From contig OX638372.1 in NCBI GenBank assembly GCA_951812925.1, positions 48,201,722 to 48,265,721 of the forward strand: a stretch of 64,000 nucleotides of DNA, written 5' to 3'. This stretch comes from Calliopum simillimum (taxonomy: Eukaryota > Arthropoda > Insecta > Diptera > Lauxaniidae). Positions 23,107-33,869 of this stretch are shown here, piece after piece (the first letter of the stretch is position 1; the number at the start of each line of letters is the position of its first letter). A program made the translations under genes and the position numbers. The notes under the pieces were generated by a model. The model was not told the DNA's origin. It saw only the letters and a program-made list of their open reading frames with translations, and ran no database searches.

Positions 23107-23697
23107 GGGGAACTGAAGCTATTGTGGTATAGTTTTTCAATGTGGTATGGTCGCATACGAGTATCTCCGATTTGGGAAAGTACCTACGAACGTCACTGCT
23201 TTTATCCTGTCAGAAAACATGAAAAACTTGGGATGTGTTGCTGTCATGGACCAAACAAAAATTTTCCGATGACAGTTGAACGAAACGTATATCGCGTGTG
23301 GTCGATGTGAATATTTCTAGTTATTCTTAACATTATTTGATTGCTGTTTATTTTTTTTCTTACCTTTCAAATTTTATATTTGGTTATATGGTATAAGTAA
23401 ATCACATTACCCTACTTATATGCACCACATTACCGCCCATGATCAGTATATATACCATATTGCCCTACAATACATACCACATTACCTGCCAACTTTTTGA
23501 AAACAGCTTTTTTGACTTTTTTCAGATTTTGCTCAATAACTTTTTTTTTATTGAAATTGCACACATTTTATTAAAATATATTCTGTAGCCAATACTTCAC
23601 TGATCAGCATAAAAAACTTTGGCTGAATTTGATTTAACGATTCTCTTGCAAATTTCAAAAAAAAAGATTACCTATACCACAATAGCATCAGTTCTCC
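23107..23697. mobile_element. TA-flanked TIR element
   Basis: The left end GGGGAACTGAAGCTATTGTG and the right-end complement GGAGAACTGATGCTATTGTG are inverted repeats, flanked by TA (23105-23106 and 23698-23699). Internal words CACATTACC and ACCACATTACC recur near 23404, 23426 and 23478. The same ACCACATTACCC-type word is in the element at 27515-28382. Non-coding. Confidence 0.8.
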
Positions 23698-23699
23698 TA

Positions 23700-24655
23700 A
23701 TATGTTTTTTCTTTTAAGTTTCGCTTGAGAAATATAAGTATTTCAAAAATCAACATATAGTTTTAGTCTAAAAACGTTTAAAAAAACTTTTTAAAAAACC
23801 AACTTAAATTTTTAGGGTTGCCACATAGTTGTTTTCAAAAATTTTCTTCAGGTCTTACTTTTTTTGACTAAATTTAAATGTTTGACGGGAAAAAACTGAG
23901 TGTTTCTGTACACTTTTAAAAAGATACAGCAGTTCTGAAACCAAAAATTTCAATGTAGTCAAAAAACACTAAGATTTAAACAAAATTTTTGAAAATAAGC
24001 AGGTGGTAACCCTAAACATTTAAGTGTTTTGGGGCTACATTTTTTTTTTAAATATATAGTTTAAGCAAAACCAACAAAAAAAACTAGGTACCAACACCGA
24101 AAGTTTTTTATAATTTTAGAAAATCGTTTCTGAAACCAAAAATTTGAACTTACCAGGTGCCAGCCCTTAAAATTTATGTTGGAGTGTCGCGAGGCTTATG
24201 CACAGCCCTTAATCATAAAAGGGAAAATTATTTCAACAAATCTAATGAACTAATCAATAAACAACAATGTCTCCTAAGAAAATTATTCACACGTACTCTC
24301 TGGACAATTCTAAGCATTTTTTTGTCGTATAATCTTTTTTCGATAGGCACCTTGATTTTGCGTAAAAAACCGTTTTTCTTACAGCGAATTGATTTATGCA
24401 ATAACGTCCCAATTCGCACTACGGCCTTCTTGTACACAACTCTTAAAACAGTATATACATATTGCTCTACCACATATTGTGATCAGAATTGGAAGTTGAA
24501 TTTAAGTACACATATACTTGAGGACCCAAACTTTTCAAAAAAGCGATGGGAGCAAAAACGCCATAGGTCGACTTAGGGCGTTAACATTCGCAGCTCCTCA
24601 ATTGTTAGACACTTTTTATCCAAAGTACTGTTGAAGTGGCTATTTTTACGTTGAA
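23700..24655. other. AT-rich DNA with a fragment of the 17311 foldback family
   Basis: No gene supported. Around 24275-24330 the sequence (ATTCACACGTACTC, GACAATTCTAAGCATTTT) matches the inner part of the foldback at about 17718-17760 (ATTCACACGTATTC, GACAATTCTAAGCATTTT), so a relic of that family lies here. The open frame at 24157-24576 has no domain. Confidence 0.45.
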
Positions 24656-24883
24656 CACGTAGAAAAAAAAGTTCGTGCCATTTTATTTCTTGTAAATTTT
24701 ACTAGAATTCCTAGACAATATAGTAACAACTCCACAATAAAATAAATTTTACCTTACTGCTTTAGTTAATTCATAATTTTCGAATAACCTCATCACAGTA
24801 TAGAAATTTTTTTGAAAAATTAAAGTGATATTTACCTTACTGTAAACTTCGAACAAAAAAAAAAAAAAAAAAAAAACGCACTA

Positions 24884-24975
24884 GGATTCAAACCGGGGTC
24901 TATCCCTTTGATAGATAATAACATATTATTTTGACTTAAAATTACAAGATTGTTAGAACTCTACACCACAAGAGG
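24884..24975 (-). other. tRNA-like module in copy B
   Basis: The complement of ATTCAAACCGGGGTC gives a box B-like GGTTTGAAT, and the upstream minus-strand part holds a box A-like GTGGTGTAGAGTTC. It is the same arrangement as in copy A. Confidence 0.45.
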
Positions 24976-25105
24976 TATAGGAAAATGAAGGCAATTTAGA
25001 GTAAATATTACTTTATTATTTTACTATATTTTATTTTTTAAATATTACTTTATGGAACCATCAAATAGTTCATGTTTATTTATGTTTTGAATTTAGTGTT
25101 GATTA

Positions 25106-25937
25106 CACAGGTTTAGAAAAAAAAAATCTCATCGTGTTTTGACCGGATTATGTGTTTCCTAGAGACTTTGACGTCCTGAATCCGAATCCCGGGTCTGTTT
25201 TTTTCCAGAACGTCTGAGAAAAATTTTTCAAGGTCATATGGAGGTCATGTGTCGTTTAGTGATAAATTCGCTAAAATTCTGAAACTAATTTTTTATCATT
25301 GAGTTCTTAGTCCTTAAAAAGAATATATGATCAAAAAGCGTATCTCGGACCTAGTTTCGGAGATATAGCCATCGGAAGATCCGGATATATCTTCTATGAA
25401 AACCGCTATAAGTTGTGAACCCCTGGATGGATTTGTAAAATATTGGTGTCATATGAAAGGTATTTTGACAGCCTATAAAAATGTTGCGAGAATATTTTCA
25501 ATTGGATTCATAGTTTTCGGGATATGAGCTTTTTTGAAATTTTGTGAAATTTTTCAATTACAACAACAAATAAATCAACAACACCAGCAACAACAACAAC
25601 AAAACCAACAACAACAATAGCAACAAACACAAAATACCTTTCATATGACAGCAATATTTTTTAAATCCATTTAGGGGTTCCCAACTTATAGCGGTTTTCA
25701 TAGAAGATATATATTCTGATCTTCCGATGGCTATATCTCCGAAACTAGGTCCCGAGATACTCTTTTTGCTTACACATTCTTTTTAAGACCTAAGGGTTCA
25801 AGGATTAAAAATTAGTTTCAGAATTTTAGCGAATTTATCTCTAAACGACACATAAACCCCATTCAGGACGTCAAAGTCCCTAGGAAACACATAGTCCGGT
25901 CAAAACGCCATGACATTTTTTTTTTTGTAAGCCTGTG
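25106..25937. mobile_element. Foldback element with TTA target duplication
   Basis: Termini are CACAGGTTTA and its near-complement TAAGCCTGTG, flanked by TTA at 25103-25105 and 25938-25940. Arms of about 350 bp share GTTTTGACCGGA, TGTGTTTCCTA, GACTTTGACGTCCTGAAT, GGAGATATAGCCATCGGAAG and GAAAACCGCTATAAGTTG in inverted order. The centre is a CAA-rich tract (25560-25625). It lies in a tRNA-module element, and comparison with copy A (GTTGATTACC) shows the uninterrupted state. No coding frame. Confidence 0.92.
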
Positions 25938-25998
25938 TTATTTTAATTTTTTTATTACTCAAGTGCTGTAAAGATTATGACACTAATTTTTCTCCATG

Positions 25999-27424
25999 TA
26001 AAAACGTATATTAAGGCCTAAATTTAAAATGCCTATAAAAAATATATAAATAAATATTTTATTTATTTTACGCCATTCACGGCATTGCAGGAAATTGTTT
26101 CGCATTGGATGGGATTTTTTTTTATATCGAAATAAAATCAAAAAATTTATTCACATCTTTTTTTTGCTGTGATGTGATATAAGAAACTCATTTTCTGCAT
26201 GACTTACATATTTTATCAATATCCTTTAACTGTTTGCTTTGTGTTAACAACTTCCTGCTCCTTTTTTTGATTTTATTTTTCTTTTTCGCTAACGATGATT
26301 TTTATTTTTTTTTTTTTCACATCCTTTACACGAGACAACAAAAAGTTGTCATAATGTTAACTTATCAAAAAAATTATTAGGAGGATGCGCCAAAATAAAA
26401 CAAGAAAACAAAAAAGGATCCCACGCATTCACACAATACTCAAAACATTAGTTTCCTACGAGTGTTAGTTAGGGCAAAGTGAGCAGAATGTGAAATACAT
26501 ATTTGAATACCACTTTATAATAAAGCTTCAAAAAATTAAAAGTTTTTTCAATATTTCAAAAATATTGTTTTTCAAAAACTTTTATTTTTAAAAATATTTT
26601 TTTTTATAAGTAATGAAGGTTTGAAAACACAATAACTTTTTCAAAACATTTTTATGATAACGGCTTCTTAAAAACTTTTCAAACAAATCAGAAATCCATA
26701 ATTTTTTTCGCTGATGCATAAAAGTTATCTTTACCCTATTTATGTAGTTAAAGTCCTTGCTTCGCGCCTGACAGTGTTGACAGGCACGACAAATTAGACA
26801 AATATGACAGCGAGCACAAAACTTTTTCATGTCTTTCAGTTATTTCCGTTAACATACATATGTAAACATATATGTTAAGGAATTTGACATATTTTTTCGC
26901 AATGTCATCTTATTGGGCAGCGCCAGGATAAACAGACTAAGTGGCAAAGTGAGCGCTGGTTGTGTGCTGCTGCATGTAACTTTTGATAGGTTTTCGTGTT
27001 AACAAAACTTTTATTCATAGCACACATTTTAAGAGCAACAACATCGCTGTACCATCATCAGCATCATCATCATCATCAACGGCTTCAACTAATTTTATTT
27101 GTACACAGAATCTTAATTGACAGCAACATCGAGGAAAAAGTTTTTTAAGGTTTACACGACAAGAATGACGACAACTACTCTGTACAACGATGACATCAAT
27201 TAGAACATGGTTAATAACAACTAGAAACAAAAACAGAAGAAGAAAAAAAAAATTGACGACATTACAGAATTAACAGCGCTGAAGTAGTTAAAGTTTAAAT
27301 GACATTAACTCGTTATTGAATTAAGGAGTTTGGTAAAATTTTTAGAGAAAAGTTTTCAAAAAGTTTTTCTTTCCTTCGTTAAATTACACAATTTAATATA
27401 CATGCTTCATAATTTTTCAATATC
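25999..27424. other. AT-rich intergenic DNA
   Basis: No gene recognised. Has poly-T near 26306 and an imperfect (CAT) run at 27054-27080. The Cys-rich minus-strand frame at 26588-26830 is not an ordered zinc finger. Confidence 0.5.
27054..27080. repeat. CAT trinucleotide microsatellite
   Basis: Imperfect CATCATCAGCATCATCATC run read directly. Confidence 0.85.
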
Positions 27425-28640
27425 ACACAGCAATAAAGTAAAATTTGTTATTTTAATACAAATTATTGTGCAATAGTTTTACTCAGTAATATTGCGCAAA
27501 TTAACTGCACAATAGAGTAAGTTAGGGTAATGTGGACTATGTGGGTAATGTGGTGCACCCTTTTATTTCCCATATATAACAATTTTTGTTACTTGTGCAT
27601 ATTAAAGCTCGAAAAACATATTTTTTACGCTCTTCGGCTTTTCTGTTATGCTCCTTACACGTGTGCAATTTCTTATTATAAGCTGTGAGGTCAAATTGAC
27701 TTTCTTTAGTACATACTGAATAGCTAAATAACTTCCTCAGAACTCTGTTTTCTAAAATTCAAATAACTCTAATGCATTTGTGGAGCTATTATTCAACGAA
27801 AAAATGCATAAGTACGTCTGATTTTACATTGTTTTTACATATTTAACGATTATTTCAAAAAAGTGATGTTTTCGGGTAATGTGGCCTACCCCATATTATT
27901 TAACGCTGATTATTATTACACCTTAAAAAGCTAATTACTTGTGTGGGATACCCGGGTTTGAGGAATATGGTGCACTATTTTACGTATGATTCGGTATTCC
28001 TTATGACTTATTCATTTGTTAATATGAATTTGGTTTATCTTACTACAAAATATTCTTTAATAAGCCTTTACAGCTATTGTATAGCAATTATAATCTAAAA
28101 TAATACAACTCAACTTTTAGTCAACAAAAGTTGCGGTATTACTTTAGGAAATGGACAGGGTGATCCACATTACCCACCACTTTTCTTTTTGAGCTATTTT
28201 TAGGTACTGTCAATTTATCTGGCCTCACGCTTGAAGAAGTTAATATTTTAGTTTATAAATTATCTAATAGTCAAAACAATAGAATAACTAATACTAATTA
28301 ATTGACCAAACTAACCTACTACCATTACTTCGGTAGAAATTGGCGAAAAAGATAAAAGGTAACCACATACCCGAACTTACTCTATACAAGCTATGTTACT
28401 CATTCATTATTGCGCAATATAAATTTCTCTCAAATAATGCGCAATCTTACTGCTTAACAATTTATTTGTAATTTTAATAAAAATTATTGTGCAATAATAT
28501 CGTTACGTAATATTGTGCAAATTAACTGCACAATATATTGTGCTATGTTATTCATTCATTATTCTCTCAACTAATGCGCAATATGACTTTTCTAAAATAT
28601 TGCGCAATATTACTGCACAACATTTTTGTTTAGATTACTG
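27425..28640 (+). repeat. TTGCGCAAT-rich tandem repeat, split by a TIR element
   Basis: ATTGCGCAAT and TGCGCAAT palindromic words occur many times. The segment starting near 27445 (ATTTTAATACAAATTATTGTG) recurs at about 28470 (ATTTTAATAAAAATTATTGTG), and both continue into AAATTAACTGCACAATA. Subtracting the insert at 27515-28382, the unit is roughly 150 bp with about two copies. Confidence 0.7.
27515..28382. mobile_element. TA-flanked TIR element with GGGTAATGTGG motifs
   Basis: Ends GAGTAAGTTAGGG and the complement of CCCGAACTTACTC are inverted repeats, with TA at 27513-27514 and 28383-28384. GGGTAATGTGG occurs near 27524, 27546 and 27875, and its complement CCACATTACCC near 28166. The neighbouring repeat unit has the uninterrupted site (ACTGCACAATATAT), confirming insertion at TA. 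Non-coding. Confidence 0.88.
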
Positions 28641-29602
28641 CGCAAATCTTTTACTGACTATGCCTTGAAATATAACTCCTAATTGTTCGATAAAAAACTC
28701 CTTATTATTAAGTATAAAAAAAATGTTATGCAAACACTCACAAATTTTGGAAATAAAAAAATTTTCAGATTTTCTGATTAAAATGAAAAGTACGACCATT
28801 TCGGAAAAAAGTTAACAGGATTTCCCTTAGAACTCTATGAGCGCTTTTTAAAACTCCAATCAAAACTCGTCTAAGATAATTTTTTCCTCTGAATGACCGA
28901 TAGAGACTTATTTATCGATTAACATGTAAAGAACAAATATTTTAGAAAAGTGATGCTAGGATTTTCTGTAGAACTCTTCGAGCGCTATTCAGAACTCTTT
29001 TTCTGGAAGAAATTTTTGTTTCACAAAAAAAATTAAAAAAAAAATATGAAGAACTCCAGAACTTTTGCTTTTGAGCTCAGAAAAGTTATCATTGAGTATC
29101 TCTACCTAGCAAAAGTGGCACCAAGCAATAAAATAAGACACACCTCCGATTTTTGAGGCAAGTTTTTTGAGATTTTGAGATTTGTGAAAAAATTCCAAAA
29201 CTATTCCCAACGGACTCAGAAATTGTAAAAAAGTTTTCGGTTTACGAACAAGATTTGAGTCACAATTTTCAATAGTATGTACATGTTGACACATTTCGGG
29301 CTTAAGGTCAAAATATACTTTCCAGAAGTTTTTTTGGTGCATTGATTCCAAATCCGACCACAAATATGCTGTTTCATAATTAACTAGTAAAGGAATACGA
29401 TAACAACCAAATACTATGACTTTTTTGGCATAGATCCATTCTTCGTACCATCGCATACCATCCTATAGCCCACATTTGGAATAAAAAATTAATGCAACTC
29501 CTTTCTGAGATTTTTTTCCTTACTCATATACCGGCAATTTTTCTCAATCACAAAAAAGAGCTTTTTAGAGCAATGTCGAGGACTATTGAAGAGTGGCCAT
29601 AC
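28641..29602. other. AT-rich stretch, nothing recognised
   Basis: No supported feature; the minus-strand frame at 29106-29456 has no recognisable domain. Confidence 0.45.
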
Positions 29603-30310
29603 CACACGGAGAAAATTACTCATCATAATTTTTACTCCACTCGGCTAGTCGAAAAATTAAAGTAATCAACACTAAATTTCAAGTATAATTTACCTTACGT
29701 AAGAACTACTTGATGGATCCCTAACGTCATATTTACAAATAAAATGTGGTTAAATAATAAAGGAATATTTGCTACAAATTTCCAACATTTGACTTTATGT
29801 AAAGTAATTTATACTTTCAGAAAAAAAATGAACGACCATTTTGAATTTATAATTCTAGTCAAAATAACAAAAATGAGTGTCATAATTGTCACCTTACTCG
29901 AGTAAGGTAAATATCATAAAAATATGAAATCATCTTGACTTTTATAATTTTAGTAAAAATTTCTGTTTTTGGACAGACATTTTCTTTATATAAAAATTTT
30001 TTTTCTTCTACATCACATGCGTAAGCAGCGCAGAGGATATGTATCTGACTATCATACGGAAGGGCCAGGGTTCGTACCCCGGCGCCGGTCAGTTAATTTT
30101 TTTTTTTTTTTTTTTTTTTGTTGTTTGAACTTTACAGGAAGGTAAATATCACGCCAATTTTTTCAAAAAAATTACCAGCAAACATACATTCTGAATTGAC
30201 TAAAAAAGTAAGGTGAAATTTATTTCAGTGTAAAGTTGTCACTATTCTGACTTGAAATTCTGGTAAAATTTATGAGAAATAAAGTAGCGAGTACTATTTT
30301 TTTTCTCCGT
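29603..30310 (+). mobile_element. TIR element with tRNA-like module, copy C
   Basis: Ends read CACACGGAGAAAATTA and, complemented, TACGGAGAAAAAAAATAG. Shared blocks with the other copies (in inverse orientation to A and B) include TTTTACTCCACTCG, GAACTACTTGATGGATCC, GGTAAATATCACG and TTGACTTGAAATTC-like sequence. The tRNA-like module is at 30016-30094. Confidence 0.8.
30016..30094 (+). other. tRNA-like module in copy C
   Basis: GCGTAAGCAGCGCAGAGGAT (D-arm/box A-like) is followed by an anticodon-arm-like TATCTGACTATCATACGG and a T-arm CAGGGTTCGTACCCCGG that can pair across its loop. This is the best-folding module of the family, but no full acceptor stem is formed. Confidence 0.55.
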
Positions 30311-30339
30311 ACAAAGAGCATATGTGCCATTACGAGCCC

Positions 30340-30425
30340 AAAGAAATGTCACACGTATTATGTGCCATAATATTCGGTTATTTGACCGATTTCATTTTTT
30401 CAATATAATGCCATCAATTTCACAT
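30340..30425 (+). repeat. Dispersed repeat, copy 1 (partner at 32594)
   Basis: GTCACACGTATTATGTGCC, ATAATATTCGGTTATTTG and AATGCCATCAATTTCAC are repeated in order at 32594-32680 with few changes. Confidence 0.75.
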
Positions 30426-30742
30426 CATTAAAAAAATTTCTCGTGAAAACAGAAAACAGTTTTAAACATTTCCATCAAAATGTCACCCGATCCATAATAA
30501 GACACTACTTTTGCTTCGTACTGGTATTTAGGCCCTTTGCTACAGTCACTCCTCAATTGTTCTTATCTTTCGCAAGGGTACGGATTGCGCTTTTATTAGT
30601 TTTGATACGAAAGCACAATGCTTTTAACTTAATCAAATCGCTAAGAAGCATCATCTGCGAACACTATACTTTCAGCGAGATGGTTTTAATTCTAGGTTAG
30701 GAAAGCCTTTAGATTCTTAAAAGAAAAGTCATCGCAGATACC

Positions 30743-31300
30743 GCACAGAAAAAAATTAGCGCCATAAATTTTACTCCACTCGAGTAGTGAGGAACTGCTG
30801 AATGGTTCCGTTAAGTACCTAATATTTACAAATAAAATACAATGATATAATAAATTAATGATAATTGCCTACATTTTCTTATAGGTAGAGTAAATTATGC
30901 CAGAAAATTTTTTAACCATTTTTACTTAAAAAATCTAGTAAAAATATTTTTGTGGGGACTGAGATTTGCTTAATATACAAATTTTATACCTCGTCAGTGG
31001 TGTAGAGGCCTAACAAAATTGTAATTGTAAGTAAAATAAATATCTTTCTATATTTCACGCACGGTCCCCGGTTCGAATCCTAGTGCGGGTCAGTTCGTTT
31101 GTTTTTTTCTTTTTTTAACTTACAGTAAGGGAAATATCACTGAATTTTTTTTTTTTTTTTTAAATTACTAGGTATACTGTAAGGCTATTCAAAAACTCGT
31201 AGTTTACTAAAACAGTAAGGTAAAATTTGTTTTATTGGCGAGTTGCCACTATATTGACTTGAAATTCTAGTAAAATTTACTAAAGTAGTACAAACGTTAT
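30743..31300 (+). mobile_element. TIR element with tRNA-like module, copy D
   Basis: Starts CACAGAAAAAAATTAGCG, then TTTTACTCCACTCGAGTAG and a GAATGGTTCCGTTAAG block as in copy C. It ends with TTGACTTGAAATTCTAG and a decayed terminus. The module at 31000-31095 reads CAGTGGTGTAGAGGCC, then GGTCCCCGGTTCGAATCC. About 430 bp separate it from copy C, in the same orientation. Confidence 0.78.
31000..31095 (+). other. tRNA-like module in copy D
   Basis: A box A-like CAGTGGTGTAGAGG and a perfect box B core GGTTCGAATCC lie about 55 bp apart, with AT-rich sequence between them where an anticodon arm and intron would be. Sequence conservation with copy A across this spacer suggests it belongs to the module. 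Confidence 0.55.
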
Positions 31301-32880
31301 GTTGCGCTCTCGTTACTTCTTTCCGGCAGTTTTTGTTCTTTATTTACATGCCATGTGTGTATCACTTGAAAGATTATTTTCTGAACAAGTTCAGCGTAGT
31401 TTGCTTACTACTCCAAAACCCGAAGATTAAAGTGTGTATTCTGAAGTCTTTATCTGAATCTGGCTATGAGTCCGAATAATGCCCAATTGCAGCTCAAATT
31501 GTATAAATGAGTTAGGGAAATGAATAAATATTATTTATTAGAAAAAAGAAGAAATAATATCTGGGATTGCGTAAATAAATTTTCTTTCATTTTGCATTCA
31601 TTGTCTGGCTAACTATTGTAGTCATATTCTTACACGCACGTACATATTCATATGTAGATCTCTTTCATTGTATGCAATGAATTATAAAAAAAACAATTTT
31701 CACACTTGCATGAAAATTCCATGGAATTGAAATTCTCTTTTGTAGTTGTATTAAACATGTGTGCGTGTATGGGTGTTTGTATGTTTTTATGCGCATAAAT
31801 ATGTACATTTATTAGTATGTGATAGTTAGGGTTCTTATGGTATTTTGACATTTGTGGTCGGCTGCCATTGTTGTGTCCATTGTTGCTTATCATTGTATGA
31901 ATTGCTTTTATTAATGTTGTATGCGTAAGCGCACGTATATGAATGTCTGCGTGTGTATGGGTATGCATGAGTGTATTACAAATGTAATTGTGTTAAAGGC
32001 TGTTAAGAGTTTTTTTCAGCATTTTCTTTCTTTTTGCTTCAGTGTTTTCTGCACAGAATTAATGGCAATTTATTTTGTCATTGCACTGTTGCAAAATATT
32101 TCACTACAGAGATATTTTTTTTGTTGTTCGTATTTTAAAGGATACACAAAGGTGTGTTAAAAAAGTGACATTAACAGCTTATGGTTTTCAATTTACTTTT
32201 GCTTTCTTTTTCGGCATCACTTTAATATCATTTATTATTTTAAGTGTTTGAATTAATTTTTTATTTAATAGCTTTTCTTTTGCTAAGGAATTTAAAGGAA
32301 ACATTGGGGTAAAGAGAACATTTTGCAAGGCAATAAATCATTGTAGAAAATAAAAAAAGCCTTATTTTATGCATTAAGTCGGTGAAATTTAATCAAATAT
32401 TTTTTTAATGATATCAACGTATAACAGTGTTATCAATTTTTGGTTCTTATAGCCAAATATGTTACTTAAAGCCTCATTTTTACGAATTTGAATTTGGAAC
32501 GTCAGAGATTTCCAATTTTCTTGCTTCAAAAAATCCCTGTTTTAGGGCATATTTGAATCGTTTATTTTGAAAGTGGGGTATTTCCATAATATATTGTCAC
32601 ACACATTATGTGCCATAATAGTCGGTTATTTGGCCGGTATCATTTTTTTAACTTAATGCCATCAATTCAACTTGTTTCATTTCGAAGAATCTGTCAGCCA
32701 ATTCATGTTATCTAAATACAAATACGTGAACGATTTTCATTGCCCCTTTTACCAGCAAATTTCGAAATTTTTTTAATGGAATGGTACTCCAATGTAGAAT
32801 GCACAAAACAAAAAAGTTTCCTCAAAAGTTGCCGTTAAGACATTTAAAAACAGGATTAAAGTTTTTCAAATAGATACAAC
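31301..32880. other. AT-rich intergenic DNA
   Basis: No gene recognised. The 31620-31980 part is full of GTGTGTATG/ATGCGTA-type imperfect repeats, which explains the open frames there. Confidence 0.5.
32594..32680 (+). repeat. Dispersed repeat, copy 2 (partner at 30340)
   Basis: Matches the block at 30340-30425 (GTCACACACATTATGTGCC, ATAATAGTCGGTTATTTG, AATGCCATCAATTCAAC). Confidence 0.75.
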
Positions 32881-33410
32881 AACAACCGCAGTGTTATGCT
32901 GTAGGTATCCTGCAGTTAATCGGACCAGTGCATGACTAGTCTTTGACTACTTACAAACAGAACTACATAGTACTAGTTTTACAACTATATAATGGACAGA
33001 CGATTTTTCAATGTTGATGTCCTACCAATTTACAATTGTCTCCCTCCACATTACTTTTTCCCTAGTCGAGAAACAATTGAATCTGTCATTTTTAAAAGGG
33101 GATATGTGACGAAATTAAATCTTATGGCAAATTTAAGAAAAAGCCCTCTTAAGTTTGGTAAACCTTATTTTAGTGCGATTTTAGTGATGGGAGTTAACTA
33201 ACAATAATAGTAAGCAGTAATCTGCGCACTTGGAAAATAGATAAACCAACCAACCAAAAGCAAAAGAATAATTCTCTACCGAGCGACACATATGCCCTTT
33301 TAACATCACCGATTCAATTGTCTCCCTCTGCATTACTTTTTCACTTGTCGAGAGACAATTGTCTCCCTCTGCACTACATTTTCACCAGTCGAGAGACAAT
33401 TGAAAATTTT
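32881..33410 (+). repeat. CAATTGTCTCC / ACTAGT repeat family locus
   Basis: Contains ACTAGT words (32935-32985) and three copies of a short module that begins CAATTGTCTCCCTC, continues TGCATTACTTTTTCAC and ends GTCGAGAGACAATTG (near 33032, 33315 and 33355). The module ends are themselves inverted (CAATTGTCTC and GAGACAATTG). Related modules occur at about 20826, 52905-52990 and 53930-54140. Confidence 0.6.
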
Positions 33411-33869
33411 GAGAGTTTTGAGACTTTAATTCGAATACCTAAAAATTGAGCGATTTAACTAGCAGAAGAATGAACGAGCAATGACGCTAGAGCGCAATTT
33501 AAATGGCGAATGAACAAATTTTCAACTTTTTCAAATAATCAGTAAATTGACACAATTTCGGATCTGTGGATCGGTATCGATTTAAAACAATTTCTTTTTT
33601 TTTTTAAGTATCATATTAACACGTAAATTTATTGAAAAAACGGAACACAAAGAAACGTGTCATATTACTCACACATATTACTCTCTCGCGTCACTACATT
33701 TTCTTAATCAGCGGCACTTCTCAGTTAATAAGAGGGCAAATTAAGACAAACAAAAACATTTTGTTTTCTTTATCAACTGACGATCTATGCCCTACGCTTG
33801 TACCTTTTTGAACAGTTGCTGAACTAGCTACCCTTCTAAATTTAACTGCAGGGTATTGTTTTTTCTTGC

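Larger units (their letters stand above)
24656..25998 (-). mobile_element. TIR element with tRNA-like module, copy B (interrupted)
   Basis: Homologous to copy A in order and content: GATATTTACCTTACTGTAA, ATTCAAACCGGGGTC, AGTAAATATTACTTTATTA, GGAACCATCAAATAGTTCA, AGTGTTGATTA. A foldback (25106-25937) is inserted at this last point. After it, the copy resumes with ATTACTCAAGTGCTG, ATTATGACACTAATTTTT and ends in CTCCATG. The outer ends CACGTAGAAAAAAA and, complemented, CATGGAGAAAAATTAG are the inverted termini. Confidence 0.8.

Noticed and set aside
26588..26830. Cys-rich minus-strand frame as a zinc finger
   Set aside because: The Cys/His spacing (CARCHICLICRACQHC) does not fit an ordered finger and the frame degenerates into Lys/Phe-rich noise.
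30016..30094. Genuine tRNA gene
   Set aside because: The T-arm is good and box A/B are present, but no seven-base acceptor stem closes and related modules differ in the anticodon region. Kept only as a tRNA-like module.
31648..32160. His/Thr-rich frame on the minus strand and partner on the plus strand
   Set aside because: Both arise from GTGTGTATG/ACACATAC-type imperfect microsatellite DNA.
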